Positions 38,823 through 48,407 are shown, counted from the first letter of the stretch. The stretch: DNA of 64,000 nt from Psychromonas algicola (GCF_004378355.1 NZ_SNUB01000019.1:1-64000), one strand, 5' to 3'. The notes: generated by a model not told the origin, from the letters alone. Numbers and translations are program-made.

Positions 38823-39842
38823 TTAACGCTCACCCAGCATTTTATAGTGCATACAAATATCTAATAAACGGTTAGCAAATCCCCATTCATTATCACACCA
38901 AACTAATAGCTTCACTAAGTGTTTATCACTAACGCGAGTTTGTGTTCCATCAATAATACAAGAGCGTGGGTCATGATTAAAATCAACAGAGACTAATGGC
39001 GCTTCCGTATAACCTAAAATCCCTTTTAAACTATATTCAGAGATGTTCTTTAAACACTGATTAATCTCTTCTATGGTGACGCTTTTATCCAAAGTCACAC
39101 TTAAATCCATTGCGGTTACATTAATGGTCGGTACACGTACCGCTATCGCTTCAAATTTGTTCGCAAACTTAGGTAAAATGCGTTCAATACCAGCCGCTAG
39201 TTTAGTATCAACGGGAATAATCGATTGGCTTGCTGCACGTGTTCTGCGTAAATCGTGGTGATAAGAATCAATCACGGGTTGATCATTCATTGCAGAGTGA
39301 ATGGTTGTGATTGTTCCACACTTAACACTAAATGCTTCATCTAAGCTTGCGATCACTGGCACTATACAGTTAGTGGTACAAGATGCTCCTGAAATATAAG
39401 TTTCTTCGCCCGTGAGTTGTTGATGGTTAATACCATAAACAACCGTTGCATCGACATCTTGATCTGCAGGGTGAGAAAAAATCACCTTCTTCGCGCCTGC
39501 ATCAATATGAGCTTGTGCATCTTTTCGACTGCCATAAATCCCAGTACAGTCGATAACAATATCAATATTTAATGCTTCCCAAGGTAATGCTTGAATATTT
39601 TCAATCGCAAGTAATTGTATAGACGTTTGTTCAACAATAAGCAGTTTATCTATCTGTTTTACTTCAAAACCAAAACGGCCGTGAGTTGAATCGTATTGAG
39701 TTAAATGCGCAATGGCTTCAGGATCGGCTAATTCATTAATAGCAACAATCTCGATCTTTGATTGTAAATTTTCTTCAAAAAGGGCGCGTAAAAAGCTACG
39801 ACCAATACGTCCATAACCATTGATTGCAATTCGGAGTGACAT
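38823..39842 (-). CDS. epd: Erythrose-4-phosphate dehydrogenase
   Basis: Oxidises D-erythrose 4-phosphate to 4-phosphoerythronate for pyridoxal phosphate synthesis. 339 residues starting [20 protein letters not shown]. This ATG has TGGAA 7 bases upstream; a longer frame to 39950 adds a hydrophobic run not found in the family. The nucleophile is in SGASCTTNC, and [14 protein letters not shown] plus [12 protein letters not shown] are Epd-like features setting it apart from GAPDH. It stands alone, without pgk/fba neighbours. Confidence 0.93.
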   Translation of the reverse strand: MSLRIAINGYGRIGRSFLRALFEENLQSKIEIVAINELADPEAIAHLTQYDSTHGRFGFEVKQIDKLLIVEQTSIQLLAIENIQALPWEALNIDIVIDCTGIYGSRKDAQAHIDAGAKKVIFSHPADQDVDATVVYGINHQQLTGEETYISGASCTTNCIVPVIASLDEAFSVKCGTITTIHSAMNDQPVIDSYHHDLRRTRAASQSIIPVDTKLAAGIERILPKFANKFEAIAVRVPTINVTAMDLSVTLDKSVTIEEINQCLKNISEYSLKGILGYTEAPLVSVDFNHDPRSCIIDGTQTRVSDKHLVKLLVWCDNEWGFANRLLDICMHYKMLGER

Positions 39843-40155
39843 TAACGATTCCATACTAAAACGAGATAAATAAAGGGGCATTGTAAAACAAAAATACAGC
39901 AAGCACAGAAAAACTATGGTGAGAGACAGAAATTTTATATTTCTAGTCATTTTATTTGTTCAATACAGCTTATTTTTAAGTCTAATAAGGGAACTTTAAT
40001 TAAGGAGTGTGATGTAAAAAATGAACTTTTTGTTTTTATATGATGTGAAACTATCAAATACTCATGATTTAACTGAATTTTGATTTGTATTTTGTTAACA
40101 TAACACCTTTGGAAATATGTTCACCAAAAGAGCAACTTGCTCTAAACGAGGTAAA
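39843..40155. other. Intergenic region between epd and the BCCT gene, with a start-stop codon pair
   Basis: About 310 bases holding divergent promoters. On the plus strand AAGGAG is followed 4 bases later by ATG TAA (40012-40017), a start-stop pair, then an unlikely 20-codon frame (40021-40083). No terminator or known RNA was recognised. Confidence 0.5.
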
Positions 40156-41733
40156 ATGAGTTTAAATAAAGATAAATACAGTATAGAAAATACTGACTAT
40201 ACGATAGGACAGGACAACGTCCAAAAATGGGGCTTTGATGTACATAACTCTGTTTTCACTATCAGTGCCGGTCTAATTGTTCTCTTCTTATTAACTATTA
40301 TGATCGTAGATCCTGCGACATCAAAAGCAGCGTTAGATGGCATTAAATGGAATATCATTGGTTCATTTGATCAGCTATTTATGTGGGCGGCAAATATATT
40401 TGTAATTTTCTCTTTAGTATTATTGGTTTCGCCTTTTGGTAAAATCCGCCTTGGTGGTAATGATGCAAAATCAGATCATTCAACACTATCTTGGTTAGCA
40501 ATGCTTTTTGCCGCAGGCATGGGTATTGGTTTAATGTTTTGGGGTGTTGCTGAACCTGTTGCTTATTACACAGACTGGTATGAAACACCATTAAATGTAG
40601 TAGCAAATACACCAGCAGCCGCTGAGCTTGCTTTAGGCGCGACTATGTTCCATTGGGGTTTGCACCCTTGGGCAATGTACGGCGTGGTTGCATTATCATT
40701 AGCTTTCTTTGCTTATAACAAAGGTTTGCCGCTTTCAATGCGTTCTGTGTTCTATCCTATTTTAGGTGATCGCACTTGGGGCTGGGCTGGTCACATTATT
40801 GATATCTTTGCTGTTATCGCTACTTTGTTTGGTTTAGCAACGTCTTTAGGTTTAGGCGCTCAACAAGCTGCAAGTGGTTTACAACACGTCTTTGGTATTG
40901 AATCTACTATTTCAGTTCAAATTACCATTATTGTGCTTGTTACATTTTTAGCGGTTGTATCTGTTGTTCGTGGTATTGATGGCGGTGTTAAAGTTATCAG
41001 TAATATCAACATGATATTAGCATTCATTTTAGTCGTATTTGTTGCATTGGTTACTTTGGCAGTGTCAATGGGAACTGTTCCTACTACAATTATGGCTTAT
41101 ATTAAGAATATCATTCCATTAAGTAACCCAATTGGCCGTGAAGATGAAGCTTGGATGCATGGTTGGACTGTATTCTACTGGGCATGGTGGATTTCATGGT
41201 CTCCATTCGTAGGTATGTTCATTGCGCGTATTTCACGTGGTCGTACGGTTCGTGAATTCTTGATCGCGGTATTAATAGTGCCTACATTAGTGACGATTTT
41301 ATGGATGTCTGTATTTGGTGGTGTTGCTATTGACCAAGTTGCAAACAATATTGGTACATTAGGCGCGAAAGGGTTAACTGAAGTACCGCTTGCTATGTTC
41401 CAAATGTTTGATGCATTACCATTAGGTAACATCTTGTCATTCTTAGCAATTGTGTTGGTTTTAGTGTTCTTTATTACTTCATCAGATTCTGGTTCATTGG
41501 TTATCGACAGCATCACTGCGGGCGGTAAAGTTGACGCACCAGTTCCACAACGTATCTTCTGGGCTTCAATTGAAGGTGCTATCGCAGCTGCATTACTGTG
41601 GGTTGGCGGTACAGAAGCGATACAAGCATTACAAGCGGGTGCAATTTCAACTGCATTACCTTTCACAATTATCTTATTGGTAATGTGTGTTAGCTTGATA
41701 ATGGGTATGAGAACAGAGCAAATTAAACGTTAA
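40156..41733 (+). CDS. BCCT family betaine/carnitine/choline transporter
   Basis: Secondary transporter of compatible solutes, probably glycine betaine or related trimethylammonium compounds, for osmotic balance. 525 residues from ATG 40156, chosen because GAGGT lies just upstream; a longer frame to 40117 has no such site. About 12 membrane helices. The family box in helix 8 (FYWAWWISWSPFVGMFIAR then ISRGRTVREF) has the substrate-binding tryptophans. The short C-terminal tail argues against strong osmosensing of the BetP kind. The substrate cannot be fixed from sequence. Confidence 0.92.
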   Translation: MSLNKDKYSIENTDYTIGQDNVQKWGFDVHNSVFTISAGLIVLFLLTIMIVDPATSKAALDGIKWNIIGSFDQLFMWAANIFVIFSLVLLVSPFGKIRLGGNDAKSDHSTLSWLAMLFAAGMGIGLMFWGVAEPVAYYTDWYETPLNVVANTPAAAELALGATMFHWGLHPWAMYGVVALSLAFFAYNKGLPLSMRSVFYPILGDRTWGWAGHIIDIFAVIATLFGLATSLGLGAQQAASGLQHVFGIESTISVQITIIVLVTFLAVVSVVRGIDGGVKVISNINMILAFILVVFVALVTLAVSMGTVPTTIMAYIKNIIPLSNPIGREDEAWMHGWTVFYWAWWISWSPFVGMFIARISRGRTVREFLIAVLIVPTLVTILWMSVFGGVAIDQVANNIGTLGAKGLTEVPLAMFQMFDALPLGNILSFLAIVLVLVFFITSSDSGSLVIDSITAGGKVDAPVPQRIFWASIEGAIAAALLWVGGTEAIQALQAGAISTALPFTIILLVMCVSLIMGMRTEQIKR

Positions 41734-41769
41734 TCATTAGCGCTTAATATACTAAGCGTTGTAATCAAC

Positions 41770-41809
41770 AAAAGGCCGATTAATCATAACTGATTAGTCG
41801 GCCTTTTTT
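41770..41809 (+). terminator. Rho-independent terminator after the BCCT gene
   Basis: AAAGGCCGATTAATCA pairs with TGATTAGTCGGCCTTT (one wobble), followed by Ts. Strong. Confidence 0.93.
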
Positions 41810-41840
41810 ATTTTTGGACGGTTGTTCTTTGGTATAACAT

Positions 41841-43160
41841 TCACAGGTAGGTTCTAAGGTTTTGGCTTACTTCTTTGATCAGTGAATTAGGCACAGCTTG
41901 CTCTGAGGCTAATTTGTCCCATTGTGATACGGCTTCAATGGTTTGATTTAATACTTCATCTATATTGCGCTTGTTAAAAATAGGGCTGAGTTTTTCAAAA
42001 CTGTAAAAGTCATCGCGGGTAAAATTATCCTGTTTTCCATTTAGCGTCATCCAGTGTTTACTCACCCAGTGACTATTGGGTTTGTAACTATAGGCAAGAT
42101 CATAAGCGGGAGCGAGTTGCCATTGATTATGCTCATCCAATAAAAATCCAAAATTCTTGGTGTGATCGTCATGATTTCGAGCAACCACATTAAATACCAT
42201 ACGTTTAAATAGTTGCATTGCATCATCAGGGCTTAGTTTGAGCTTTCTTGCCGTATTAAATAGCTCTGCATAAGAGTACGTGCCTATCTTTTTGTAGCTA
42301 ACATGCTCAAGCCCATTTAATGTTTGTACATGTACTTTCTCGTTACCTTTGCGGTCAAACCTTTCAGTAATGAAATGCCTACGCTTGCCTTCATTGATAA
42401 GGTGGCAGGGCATCATATCGATACCACATTCTTTTGCTAATAAGTAATAGGTGTATTCCATTGCACCATACCCCATTGGGTCACCAAAAGTTTCTTGGTT
42501 TTTGTTATGTTCACTGACACCATCAAACTTCATTAAATAATGGGTAAAACCATTCGGTGCGTCAGTTTGACCTGAGCGAACATCGGTAAAGTCTTTATTA
42601 AAAGCAAGCACTGCTTTAGGTCTTGCTCCACCAGCACTCATTCCTACAGACATAAGAGATATCATGGCTTCTTTATCTTCTTGGCCATTATTGCTCAGGT
42701 TAATATTGAAAGTTGACCGTTTATCTAACACATCTTGAGCAATAGAAATCAGAGATTCAATATGTATGGGTTGTGAGGCGTTAAGGTTTTTACGCTTTGT
42801 CGCAGGGGAATAGCTTAATGCCCCCATGCCACGAGTGCCTGTATATTGTAATCGTTGTAAAGGGCTAATATCGCTTGTTGATTTACCTTGGCTTGCTATC
42901 CATGCATTCATCACCGCATTACCAAAATCATCTGGCAATGAGTCCGCGATTAATCCTGATAAGCCTTTAAAGGTATCGCGATCTATCTGAGGAAATGTGT
43001 AAATTTTTTTCGCTAACGGCATTTTAATAGGGGAGAGTTCAATGCCTGTTTTTATAAATTCAGGAAAGTATTCAAAAGCACCAACATGTGTTTCTGTATT
43101 GTAACTGACAGCACCTAGATCCTGTTCTTTGTATTTAACTTTGATGACTTCGGTTACCAT
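41841..43160 (-). CDS. hipA: HipA-type serine/threonine kinase toxin
   Basis: Toxin of a HipBA toxin-antitoxin pair, 439 residues. HipA kinases phosphorylate targets such as glutamyl-tRNA synthetase and slow growth, giving persistence. The regulatory loop is MSAGGARPKAVL. The ATP-binding lysine is in HYLMKFDG, and ITERFDR follows. The catalytic loop is ARNHDDHTKNFGFLL (Asp and Asn of the phosphotransfer site), with APAYDLAYS as the metal-binding segment. All catalytic motifs are intact. It overlaps hipB by 7 bases. Confidence 0.92.
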   Translation of the reverse strand: MVTEVIKVKYKEQDLGAVSYNTETHVGAFEYFPEFIKTGIELSPIKMPLAKKIYTFPQIDRDTFKGLSGLIADSLPDDFGNAVMNAWIASQGKSTSDISPLQRLQYTGTRGMGALSYSPATKRKNLNASQPIHIESLISIAQDVLDKRSTFNINLSNNGQEDKEAMISLMSVGMSAGGARPKAVLAFNKDFTDVRSGQTDAPNGFTHYLMKFDGVSEHNKNQETFGDPMGYGAMEYTYYLLAKECGIDMMPCHLINEGKRRHFITERFDRKGNEKVHVQTLNGLEHVSYKKIGTYSYAELFNTARKLKLSPDDAMQLFKRMVFNVVARNHDDHTKNFGFLLDEHNQWQLAPAYDLAYSYKPNSHWVSKHWMTLNGKQDNFTRDDFYSFEKLSPIFNKRNIDEVLNQTIEAVSQWDKLASEQAVPNSLIKEVSQNLRTYL

Positions 43161-43489
43161 GTTGAACTATCCTTTTCTTGGTTATTATTTTTTTCTGGAC
43201 TGGTTGCTCTTTGTCTTTCTTTTCCCTTTAGTTTCATTAATTGAACGGGAGAAATCTCTTGTTTAGGTATGAAAAAATCTAACTGCTCTGTTATTTCAAG
43301 TGCAATAAGAATCGCTATTATCGATTCAAGTGTCGATTTTCCCTTTTCTGCATTGGTGATTGCTTTAAGTGAAATTCCAGCTTTGCTTGCTAAGGATTTT
43401 TGCGTCAAATTAGCATTAAGCCTAACCGCTTTGATTCTGTCACCAAGCTCTTGTGCAATAGCGTGAGGAGTTAAATTTCTAGTCTTCAT
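43154..43489 (-). CDS. hipB: HipB-type antitoxin, helix-turn-helix repressor
   Basis: DNA-binding antitoxin with an XRE helix-turn-helix at about residues 10-65 (LTQKSLASKAGISLKAITNA). Start placed at ATG 43489 (111 residues), which has AGGGA 5 bases upstream. A start at 43516 is possible but its codons lie in one operator repeat. The C-terminal tail (from about 75) is charged and probably disordered; in HipB the tail is a degradation signal. It should bind the repeats upstream and repress hipBA. Confidence 0.88.
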   Translation of the reverse strand: MKTRNLTPHAIAQELGDRIKAVRLNANLTQKSLASKAGISLKAITNAEKGKSTLESIIAILIALEITEQLDFFIPKQEISPVQLMKLKGKERQRATSPEKNNNQEKDSSTW

Positions 43490-43495
43490 AATCTT

Positions 43496-43641
43496 CCCTA
43501 AAGGGGGTTTTGTCATATTTTTTGATGATTATATGCCTTAAAAGGAGTTTTGTATAGAGTTGTTTTCTTTAATTTCAGCAAGAACCCTTATAAGGAGGTT
43601 TATGTTATATATTTTTCGGTATAACTCCTAAAGGGAGGTTT
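43496..43641. promoter_or_regulatory. Four-copy operator array upstream of hipBA
   Basis: Four imperfect palindromes with consensus CYCCTWAARGGRGGTTT: 43496-43512, 43535-43552, 43583-43601 and 43623-43641. Core spacing is 39, 50 and 41 bases, close to whole helical turns in three of four cases. HipB proteins repress by binding several such sites. The promoter of hipBA must lie within this array. Confidence 0.8.
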
Positions 43642-43647
43642 GGGGTA

Positions 43648-44367
43648 TTATAGCCATAAATCTTTAATCGCAGTGTCTGCACTAAAATGATAACTAATTT
43701 GTGCCTGTAATAACTCTGCAGTGGCAATGGCATCGGTCAATGCATCATGTGGTGCATAAGTCGGTAAGTTGTATCTTAAACGGCTATTTGCTAAGCGGAT
43801 CGATTGTGGTTTCTTACGTTTCAACCAATTAATAAAACCTTGGGTTTGCTTACGCTGAATATCGCCTTCAATTTGCATGGTATCAATAACAGGGAAGACA
43901 ATGCCTTCGTCAATTAGTGCACGTAAATTTAAATCTAAAAAGTCACGTTCAATACGGCGATAATGCACCACCACAACTTTGCCTGCTAATTCATCTAACA
44001 GCTGTTCAAGAATGCGTCGTAAATCCGGTGCACCTTTTAAATCTGAGTGGGTGATCCCATGGATCACAATAGATTCTTCACCCAATTTATCCTGTGGAGT
44101 GATATACCATTTTTTCGCTTTTTTACAAAAAACACGCTGCAACGTAAAGGGCACTAGCCCAATGCTGATAATACTATTTTGTTTAGGATCTAAGCCCGTT
44201 GTTTCAAAATCCAAAGCAACAAATTCAATGTCAGATAAAGGCGTATCATTGGCGTAAGTACCGGCTCGATAGAAATTTTGTAAACGTGGGTCGTGACTAC
44301 TCTGTGCTTTTAATTGTAAAAAAGCAGACCAATTTAGAATTTCTTTATGAGTGAAGTTATGCATCAA
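43648..44367 (-). CDS. DnaQ-like 3'-5' exonuclease
   Basis: DEDD-family exonuclease of 239 residues. Exo I is FVALDFETTGLDPKQN (about 48-63), Exo II is HYRRIERDFLDLN and Exo III is YAPHDALTDAIATAEL, with the His of DEDDh type. No other domain is present. Substrate unknown; relatives trim RNA or DNA 3' ends. It starts 5 bases after the DUF294 gene ends, so the two are co-transcribed. The array for hipBA begins 7 bases after its stop codon. Confidence 0.88.
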   Translation of the reverse strand: MMHNFTHKEILNWSAFLQLKAQSSHDPRLQNFYRAGTYANDTPLSDIEFVALDFETTGLDPKQNSIISIGLVPFTLQRVFCKKAKKWYITPQDKLGEESIVIHGITHSDLKGAPDLRRILEQLLDELAGKVVVVHYRRIERDFLDLNLRALIDEGIVFPVIDTMQIEGDIQRKQTQGFINWLKRKKPQSIRLANSRLRYNLPTYAPHDALTDAIATAELLQAQISYHFSADTAIKDLWL

Positions 44368-44372
44368 TAACC

Positions 44373-46250
44373 TTATACATTACTTGAGTTATAACGATAC
44401 TTTAAGAAGTTCTGCGCATTGCTTAATACCAAGAATGCATCCTTAAGGTTACGTCGTTCAAAGTCAGACATGTTCTCTGGTTCGATATTATTGTCAGGCT
44501 CTGTATTGGATTCAATATCTAAAGCTTGATGACGCAATCTCACTAACGAAATTAATTCCATTGCATGTTGCAGATCGGCACCTTTGGACTTAGGCAAAAT
44601 GCCTGCTTCAATAATATCGTCTAAACGTTCAAAGGAGTTTTGTGACTGCGAACCAACCGCCAAAGCATGCACTCGCACTAAATCAGCCAAAGGCGCCGTT
44701 CCACGACGCTTAAGATTAATAGAGTTATTATGACGACCATCATTTTCCATCACAAAGTCTTTAAAGAAGCCCAATGGTGGTTTTCGATTAAGTGCATTAC
44801 GCGCCAAACAAGCGAGAAAACGTTTATTCTTTTGTGCTTTGCTAACAATAAAACTATTTAGCTTCTCAGCCCATTTTACTTGGCCATAAACGCCCGTTAA
44901 ATCGAAGAAAATATTACAATTTAATAATGCTTTGGGATTAGGATTATCAATCCAATCGGCAAAGCAAGCTTCCCATTCTAACTGGGTTTTACGATATTCT
45001 GGGTTGGTTGCCATAATATCACCAGTACAATAGGTATAACCACAAGCGGCCAATCCATCACAAACAAAGTGTGCTAATCGCTCAAAGTAGGGACCATGTA
45101 AAGTAACGTCATAACTGTTATCTAAAATTAACGCATTATCTTGATCGGTCACCAATAATTGCTCATCACGCGCCATCGAGCCTAATGCTAAAAAACAATA
45201 TGGAATAGGTGGAGGACCAAATTTTTCTTCAGCTAACGCTAATAAATGCTGTTTAAAGCTACGTCCAATTTCAGACATTGCACGCCCAACCATATGTGAG
45301 TTCGCGTCTTCATTGACCATGCGTAGAAAGCAATCCTTTAATTGCTGAGATAATAACGCCAAATCTTCAGGCGTTTGTTGTTGGAAAATACTGCTTACAA
45401 ACAACAAACTATTTTGAGATTCGTAACGAATAATGTCAGAAACATCAATTAAACCAATGGGCTTTTTATTTTTGATAATAGGTAAATGATGCACGTTGTA
45501 ACGCAGCATTAATAACATCGCTTCAAAAACATAAGCATTATGATCTAAAGAAATTAAGTCGATCGACATAATTGCAGAGACAGGCTCTTGCACACTTAAT
45601 CCCGTTGCAACCACTTTGGTGCATAAGTCGTGCTCTGTGATCAATCCAAATGCATGCTTATTTTGTTCATCCTCAAGACTAGGATCTGTGATTAATGCAG
45701 CAGAGATATTTTCTTCTGACATCACTTTTGCAACGTCTTGAATGCTTGTATCGCTAGATAAAATTAAAGGTTCACGCGTCAGTAAGGTTTTTACTTTTGA
45801 TGTTGTAAGGTCATTAGCATCGTCACTATTACTTTCAACAGCTTGTTTTAAACGTGTGCTATTTTCTGCTTCAACAAAATCGGCAAAGCTATCAAAGCGT
45901 TCACATAAATCATAAAAAACAGATTCAGAAATACAATACAACAAGGTATCTTTAACAGCTTTAGCGGGAAAACGTACTTTATTGTTGGTGAGCAATCCCA
46001 TTTGTCCGAATAATTCACCTTGATCAAGACGATTATAAAGATTGCCGTTACGTCGAAACACTTCAACGACACCACTGCGGATCATATACAATTCATGGAT
46101 TTCATCTTTAAAATTGATGATATCGGAATCAGCACGGTAATAAGAGATTTCAACGCTCTGCACCACCTCTAACAAAGCGTCTTCGGGTAATTGGTCAAAG
46201 GGGGCATATTGACTAATAAAATCTCGAATTTCTAATAATTCAACTTCCAT
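44373..46250 (-). CDS. cNMP-binding/CBS/DUF294 nucleotidyltransferase-like signalling protein
   Basis: Multi-domain cytosolic protein of 625 residues. Order: cyclic-nucleotide-binding fold (about 15-130, with QGELFGQMGLLTN), a CBS pair (about 155-285), a DUF294 nucleotidyltransferase-like domain (about 320-450, with LGSMARDEQLLVTDQDNAL, the G-S..D.D pattern), and a DUF294 C-terminal helical domain (about 480-620). It looks like a nucleotide-sensing enzyme; its reaction is not known to me. First of two genes with the exonuclease, a pairing I recall from related marine bacteria. Confidence 0.87.
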   Translation of the reverse strand: MEVELLEIRDFISQYAPFDQLPEDALLEVVQSVEISYYRADSDIINFKDEIHELYMIRSGVVEVFRRNGNLYNRLDQGELFGQMGLLTNNKVRFPAKAVKDTLLYCISESVFYDLCERFDSFADFVEAENSTRLKQAVESNSDDANDLTTSKVKTLLTREPLILSSDTSIQDVAKVMSEENISAALITDPSLEDEQNKHAFGLITEHDLCTKVVATGLSVQEPVSAIMSIDLISLDHNAYVFEAMLLMLRYNVHHLPIIKNKKPIGLIDVSDIIRYESQNSLLFVSSIFQQQTPEDLALLSQQLKDCFLRMVNEDANSHMVGRAMSEIGRSFKQHLLALAEEKFGPPPIPYCFLALGSMARDEQLLVTDQDNALILDNSYDVTLHGPYFERLAHFVCDGLAACGYTYCTGDIMATNPEYRKTQLEWEACFADWIDNPNPKALLNCNIFFDLTGVYGQVKWAEKLNSFIVSKAQKNKRFLACLARNALNRKPPLGFFKDFVMENDGRHNNSINLKRRGTAPLADLVRVHALAVGSQSQNSFERLDDIIEAGILPKSKGADLQHAMELISLVRLRHQALDIESNTEPDNNIEPENMSDFERRNLKDAFLVLSNAQNFLKYRYNSSNV

Positions 46251-46532
46251 GATCCGCTCGCTTGTTAAAGACTAATAAACAACTCAATATTGGCTGATAT
46301 TACACAAGTTCTAATCACTATGTTAGTGACGAATTAATAAATAAAACGAATTTCAGTGTTATGTTATTTCGTGTATTTTTAAATGTCTTAGTTCATATTA
46401 AAAGTACATTATTACGGTATATTTTTAGATATTTAAAGTCTGCCATTTTCAGTCTATGCTATTATCGTTTTTTCAATAATGATAATAAGATACGTTTGCT
46501 TAATTGAGTTAATCAAACGAAGGAAAATATTC

Positions 46533-47465
46533 ATGTTTAATGTGCCTCTACATTCTTTTTATATGATGGTCTTTGTGACCGTTTTATTGGTGTCAGCTTC
46601 ATTAATTCGTTTATTGCTTCAAGCTAAAAATCCACAGGCCGATCACACTGAATTAAAACAGCGCATTCAATCTTGGTGGTGGATGATCGGCATTCTATTT
46701 GCCATGTTATTAGCGCCGACCAATATTTCGATCTTGTTTTTTGCATTGTTAAGCTTTTTAGCATTAAAAGAATTCTTCTCCATTGTACCGACACGCCAAG
46801 CGGATAGACGCGTTTTGATGTGGGCTTATCTTGCTATTCCTATCCAATATTATTGGGTGGCGGCAGATTGGTATGGCATGTTTATGGTTTTCATCCCTAT
46901 TTACGTGTTTTTGTTTTTACCAATGCGTGCTGTTTTTATTGGAGAAACAAAAGGCTTTATTCGTTCCTTAGGGACTATTCATTGGGGCGTGATGTTATCG
47001 GTTTTATGTATCAGCCATATTGCTTACTTATTACAACTTCCCGTTAAGAACGAACAAGCGGGGGCATTGGGTTTAGTCCTATACTTATTATTTATTACGC
47101 AGTTTAATGATGTATGCCAATACATTTGGGGTAAAACTTTAGGTAAACACAAAATCATTCCTAAAGTGAGCCCTAAAAAAACATGGGAAGGGTTTATTGG
47201 TGGCGTGGTGACTGTGACCATAATCTCAGGCTTGGTTGCACCTTACTTAACACCATTAACTATACTTCAAGGATTTGCTGCTGGTACATTAATCGGTATC
47301 AGTGGATTTGTTGGTGATGTGGTGATTTCATCGGTGAAGCGGGATTTAGCCATCAAAGACAGTGGCACTTTAATTCCAGGACATGGTGGGTTGTTAGATA
47401 GGGTAGATAGCCTAATTTATACCGCGCCATTATTCTTCCATTTTCTGTATTACTTACATTATTAA
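46533..47465 (+). CDS. Phosphatidate cytidylyltransferase (CdsA/YnbB-like)
   Basis: Integral membrane enzyme making CDP-diacylglycerol from CTP and phosphatidate. 310 residues from ATG 46533, preceded by AAGGAAAAT; the frame runs back to 46479 without a good ribosome site. The family signature is near the C-terminus: SVKRDLAIKDSGTLIPGHGG then LLDRVDSL, with the metal-binding Asp residues. An 18-base gap leads to an acyltransferase gene, similar to ynbB-ynbC in E. coli. It is probably a second copy besides a housekeeping cdsA elsewhere. Confidence 0.9.
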   Translation: MFNVPLHSFYMMVFVTVLLVSASLIRLLLQAKNPQADHTELKQRIQSWWWMIGILFAMLLAPTNISILFFALLSFLALKEFFSIVPTRQADRRVLMWAYLAIPIQYYWVAADWYGMFMVFIPIYVFLFLPMRAVFIGETKGFIRSLGTIHWGVMLSVLCISHIAYLLQLPVKNEQAGALGLVLYLLFITQFNDVCQYIWGKTLGKHKIIPKVSPKKTWEGFIGGVVTVTIISGLVAPYLTPLTILQGFAAGTLIGISGFVGDVVISSVKRDLAIKDSGTLIPGHGGLLDRVDSLIYTAPLFFHFLYYLHY

Positions 47466-47482
47466 ACGGAATCGGTAATAAC

Positions 47483-48145
47483 TTGATGATTAATCGTTGT
47501 TTAAAAGTACTCTTTTTTGGCCTCTTGGTTAAGCCAACCGTGTTACTGGCTTTGGGGCTCAATGTTTTTTTTAGAGAGAAGCTTCCCAAGCAAGGACCAG
47601 CTTTAGTACTTGCCAATCATAATAGTCATTTGGATACTATGGTATTAATGAGCTTATATCCTTTAAGCCAAATCCATAAAGTGAGACCCGTTGCCGCAGC
47701 AGATTACTTTTTAAAAAATAAACTCATTGCTTGGTTTTCTCTCAGTATTATTGGCATTATTCCATTACAACGTGGGCGTATACGTGATAAAGATGCGTTA
47801 TTTGAAGAATGTCATGCTGCCTTAGATAATGGCGATATTTTAGTGTTATTTCCTGAAGGATCGCGTGGCAACCCAGAAGAATTAAGTACCTTAAAACGTG
47901 GTGTACATCATCTCATTCAAGATCGTCCTAATTTAAATGTCATACCTGTGATGATGCATGGTTTAGGGCGCGCGTTACCTAAAGGCGAAGCCTTATTAGT
48001 CCCTTTTAACTGTGATGTTGTGATTGGCGATAACATTCCCTATGACGATAACAGTAAAGCCTATATCAACAGCATTTCACTTTCATTGAACACCTTGCTC
48101 GAACTTTGTATGACTCGCCAAACAGTTGTTGATGATGAATATTAA
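47483..48145 (+). CDS. PlsC-like 1-acylglycerol-3-phosphate acyltransferase
   Basis: Membrane-associated acyltransferase of 220 residues with the NHxxxxD box (VLANHNSHLDTMVL, about 45-57) and the FPEGSRG substrate box. An N-terminal hydrophobic helix spans about 5-28. It would feed phosphatidate to the CdsA-like enzyme encoded just upstream. Together they look like a small phospholipid module whose head-group step (an alcohol phosphatidyltransferase) is missing here. Confidence 0.88.
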   Translation: MMINRCLKVLFFGLLVKPTVLLALGLNVFFREKLPKQGPALVLANHNSHLDTMVLMSLYPLSQIHKVRPVAAADYFLKNKLIAWFSLSIIGIIPLQRGRIRDKDALFEECHAALDNGDILVLFPEGSRGNPEELSTLKRGVHHLIQDRPNLNVIPVMMHGLGRALPKGEALLVPFNCDVVIGDNIPYDDNSKAYINSISLSLNTLLELCMTRQTVVDDEY

Positions 48146-48242
48146 GACTTCATAAACTCTCGCTCTATTTTCTGTAAAAATATTACCCGCCTTAAAACTA
48201 AACCGAACCCGTTTATAAGCTGTCAATCTAAATGCACTCCAT

Positions 48243-48265
48243 AGTAACTGATCATGTCAGTTACT
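48243..48265. repeat. Perfect inverted repeat after the acyltransferase gene
   Basis: AGTAACTGA and TCAGTTACT are 9-base arms around TCATG, about 100 bases past the stop codon. No T-run follows, so a terminator is possible but not certain. No gene is seen between 48146 and 48407. Confidence 0.45.
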
Positions 48266-48357
48266 GATTACAAACAAAGAATGATTCAAGTTATCCCATC
48301 GTGTTATTTCTAAATACAAATGACTCTTAATTGTAAATGCTTATTTACAGTTTATTT

Positions 48358-48375
48358 GTTATGTTATAACATAAC
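48358..48375. promoter_or_regulatory. Zur box of the zinc uptake operon
   Basis: GTTATGTTATAACATAAC is a perfect 18-base palindrome and matches the gammaproteobacterial Zur consensus core (ATGTTATAACAT). It lies 33 bases before the first ATG of the zinc operon. It predicts repression when zinc is sufficient. Confidence 0.85.
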
Positions 48376-48407
48376 CTGAAATTAAACAGAGTCTACTTGG
48401 ATTTTTC

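Noticed and set aside
39843-39950. Hydrophobic extension of Epd that could look like a signal peptide
   Set aside because: Epd is cytosolic and begins at the NAD-binding motif; the ATG at 39842 has a ribosome site.
41175-41666. 163-codon reverse-strand frame inside the BCCT gene
   Set aside because: Shadow of a coding strand; no ribosome site or family match.
43496-43641. CRISPR-like array
   Set aside because: Repeats are short, imperfect and palindromic with uneven spacing; they fit toxin-antitoxin operators, and no cas gene is present.
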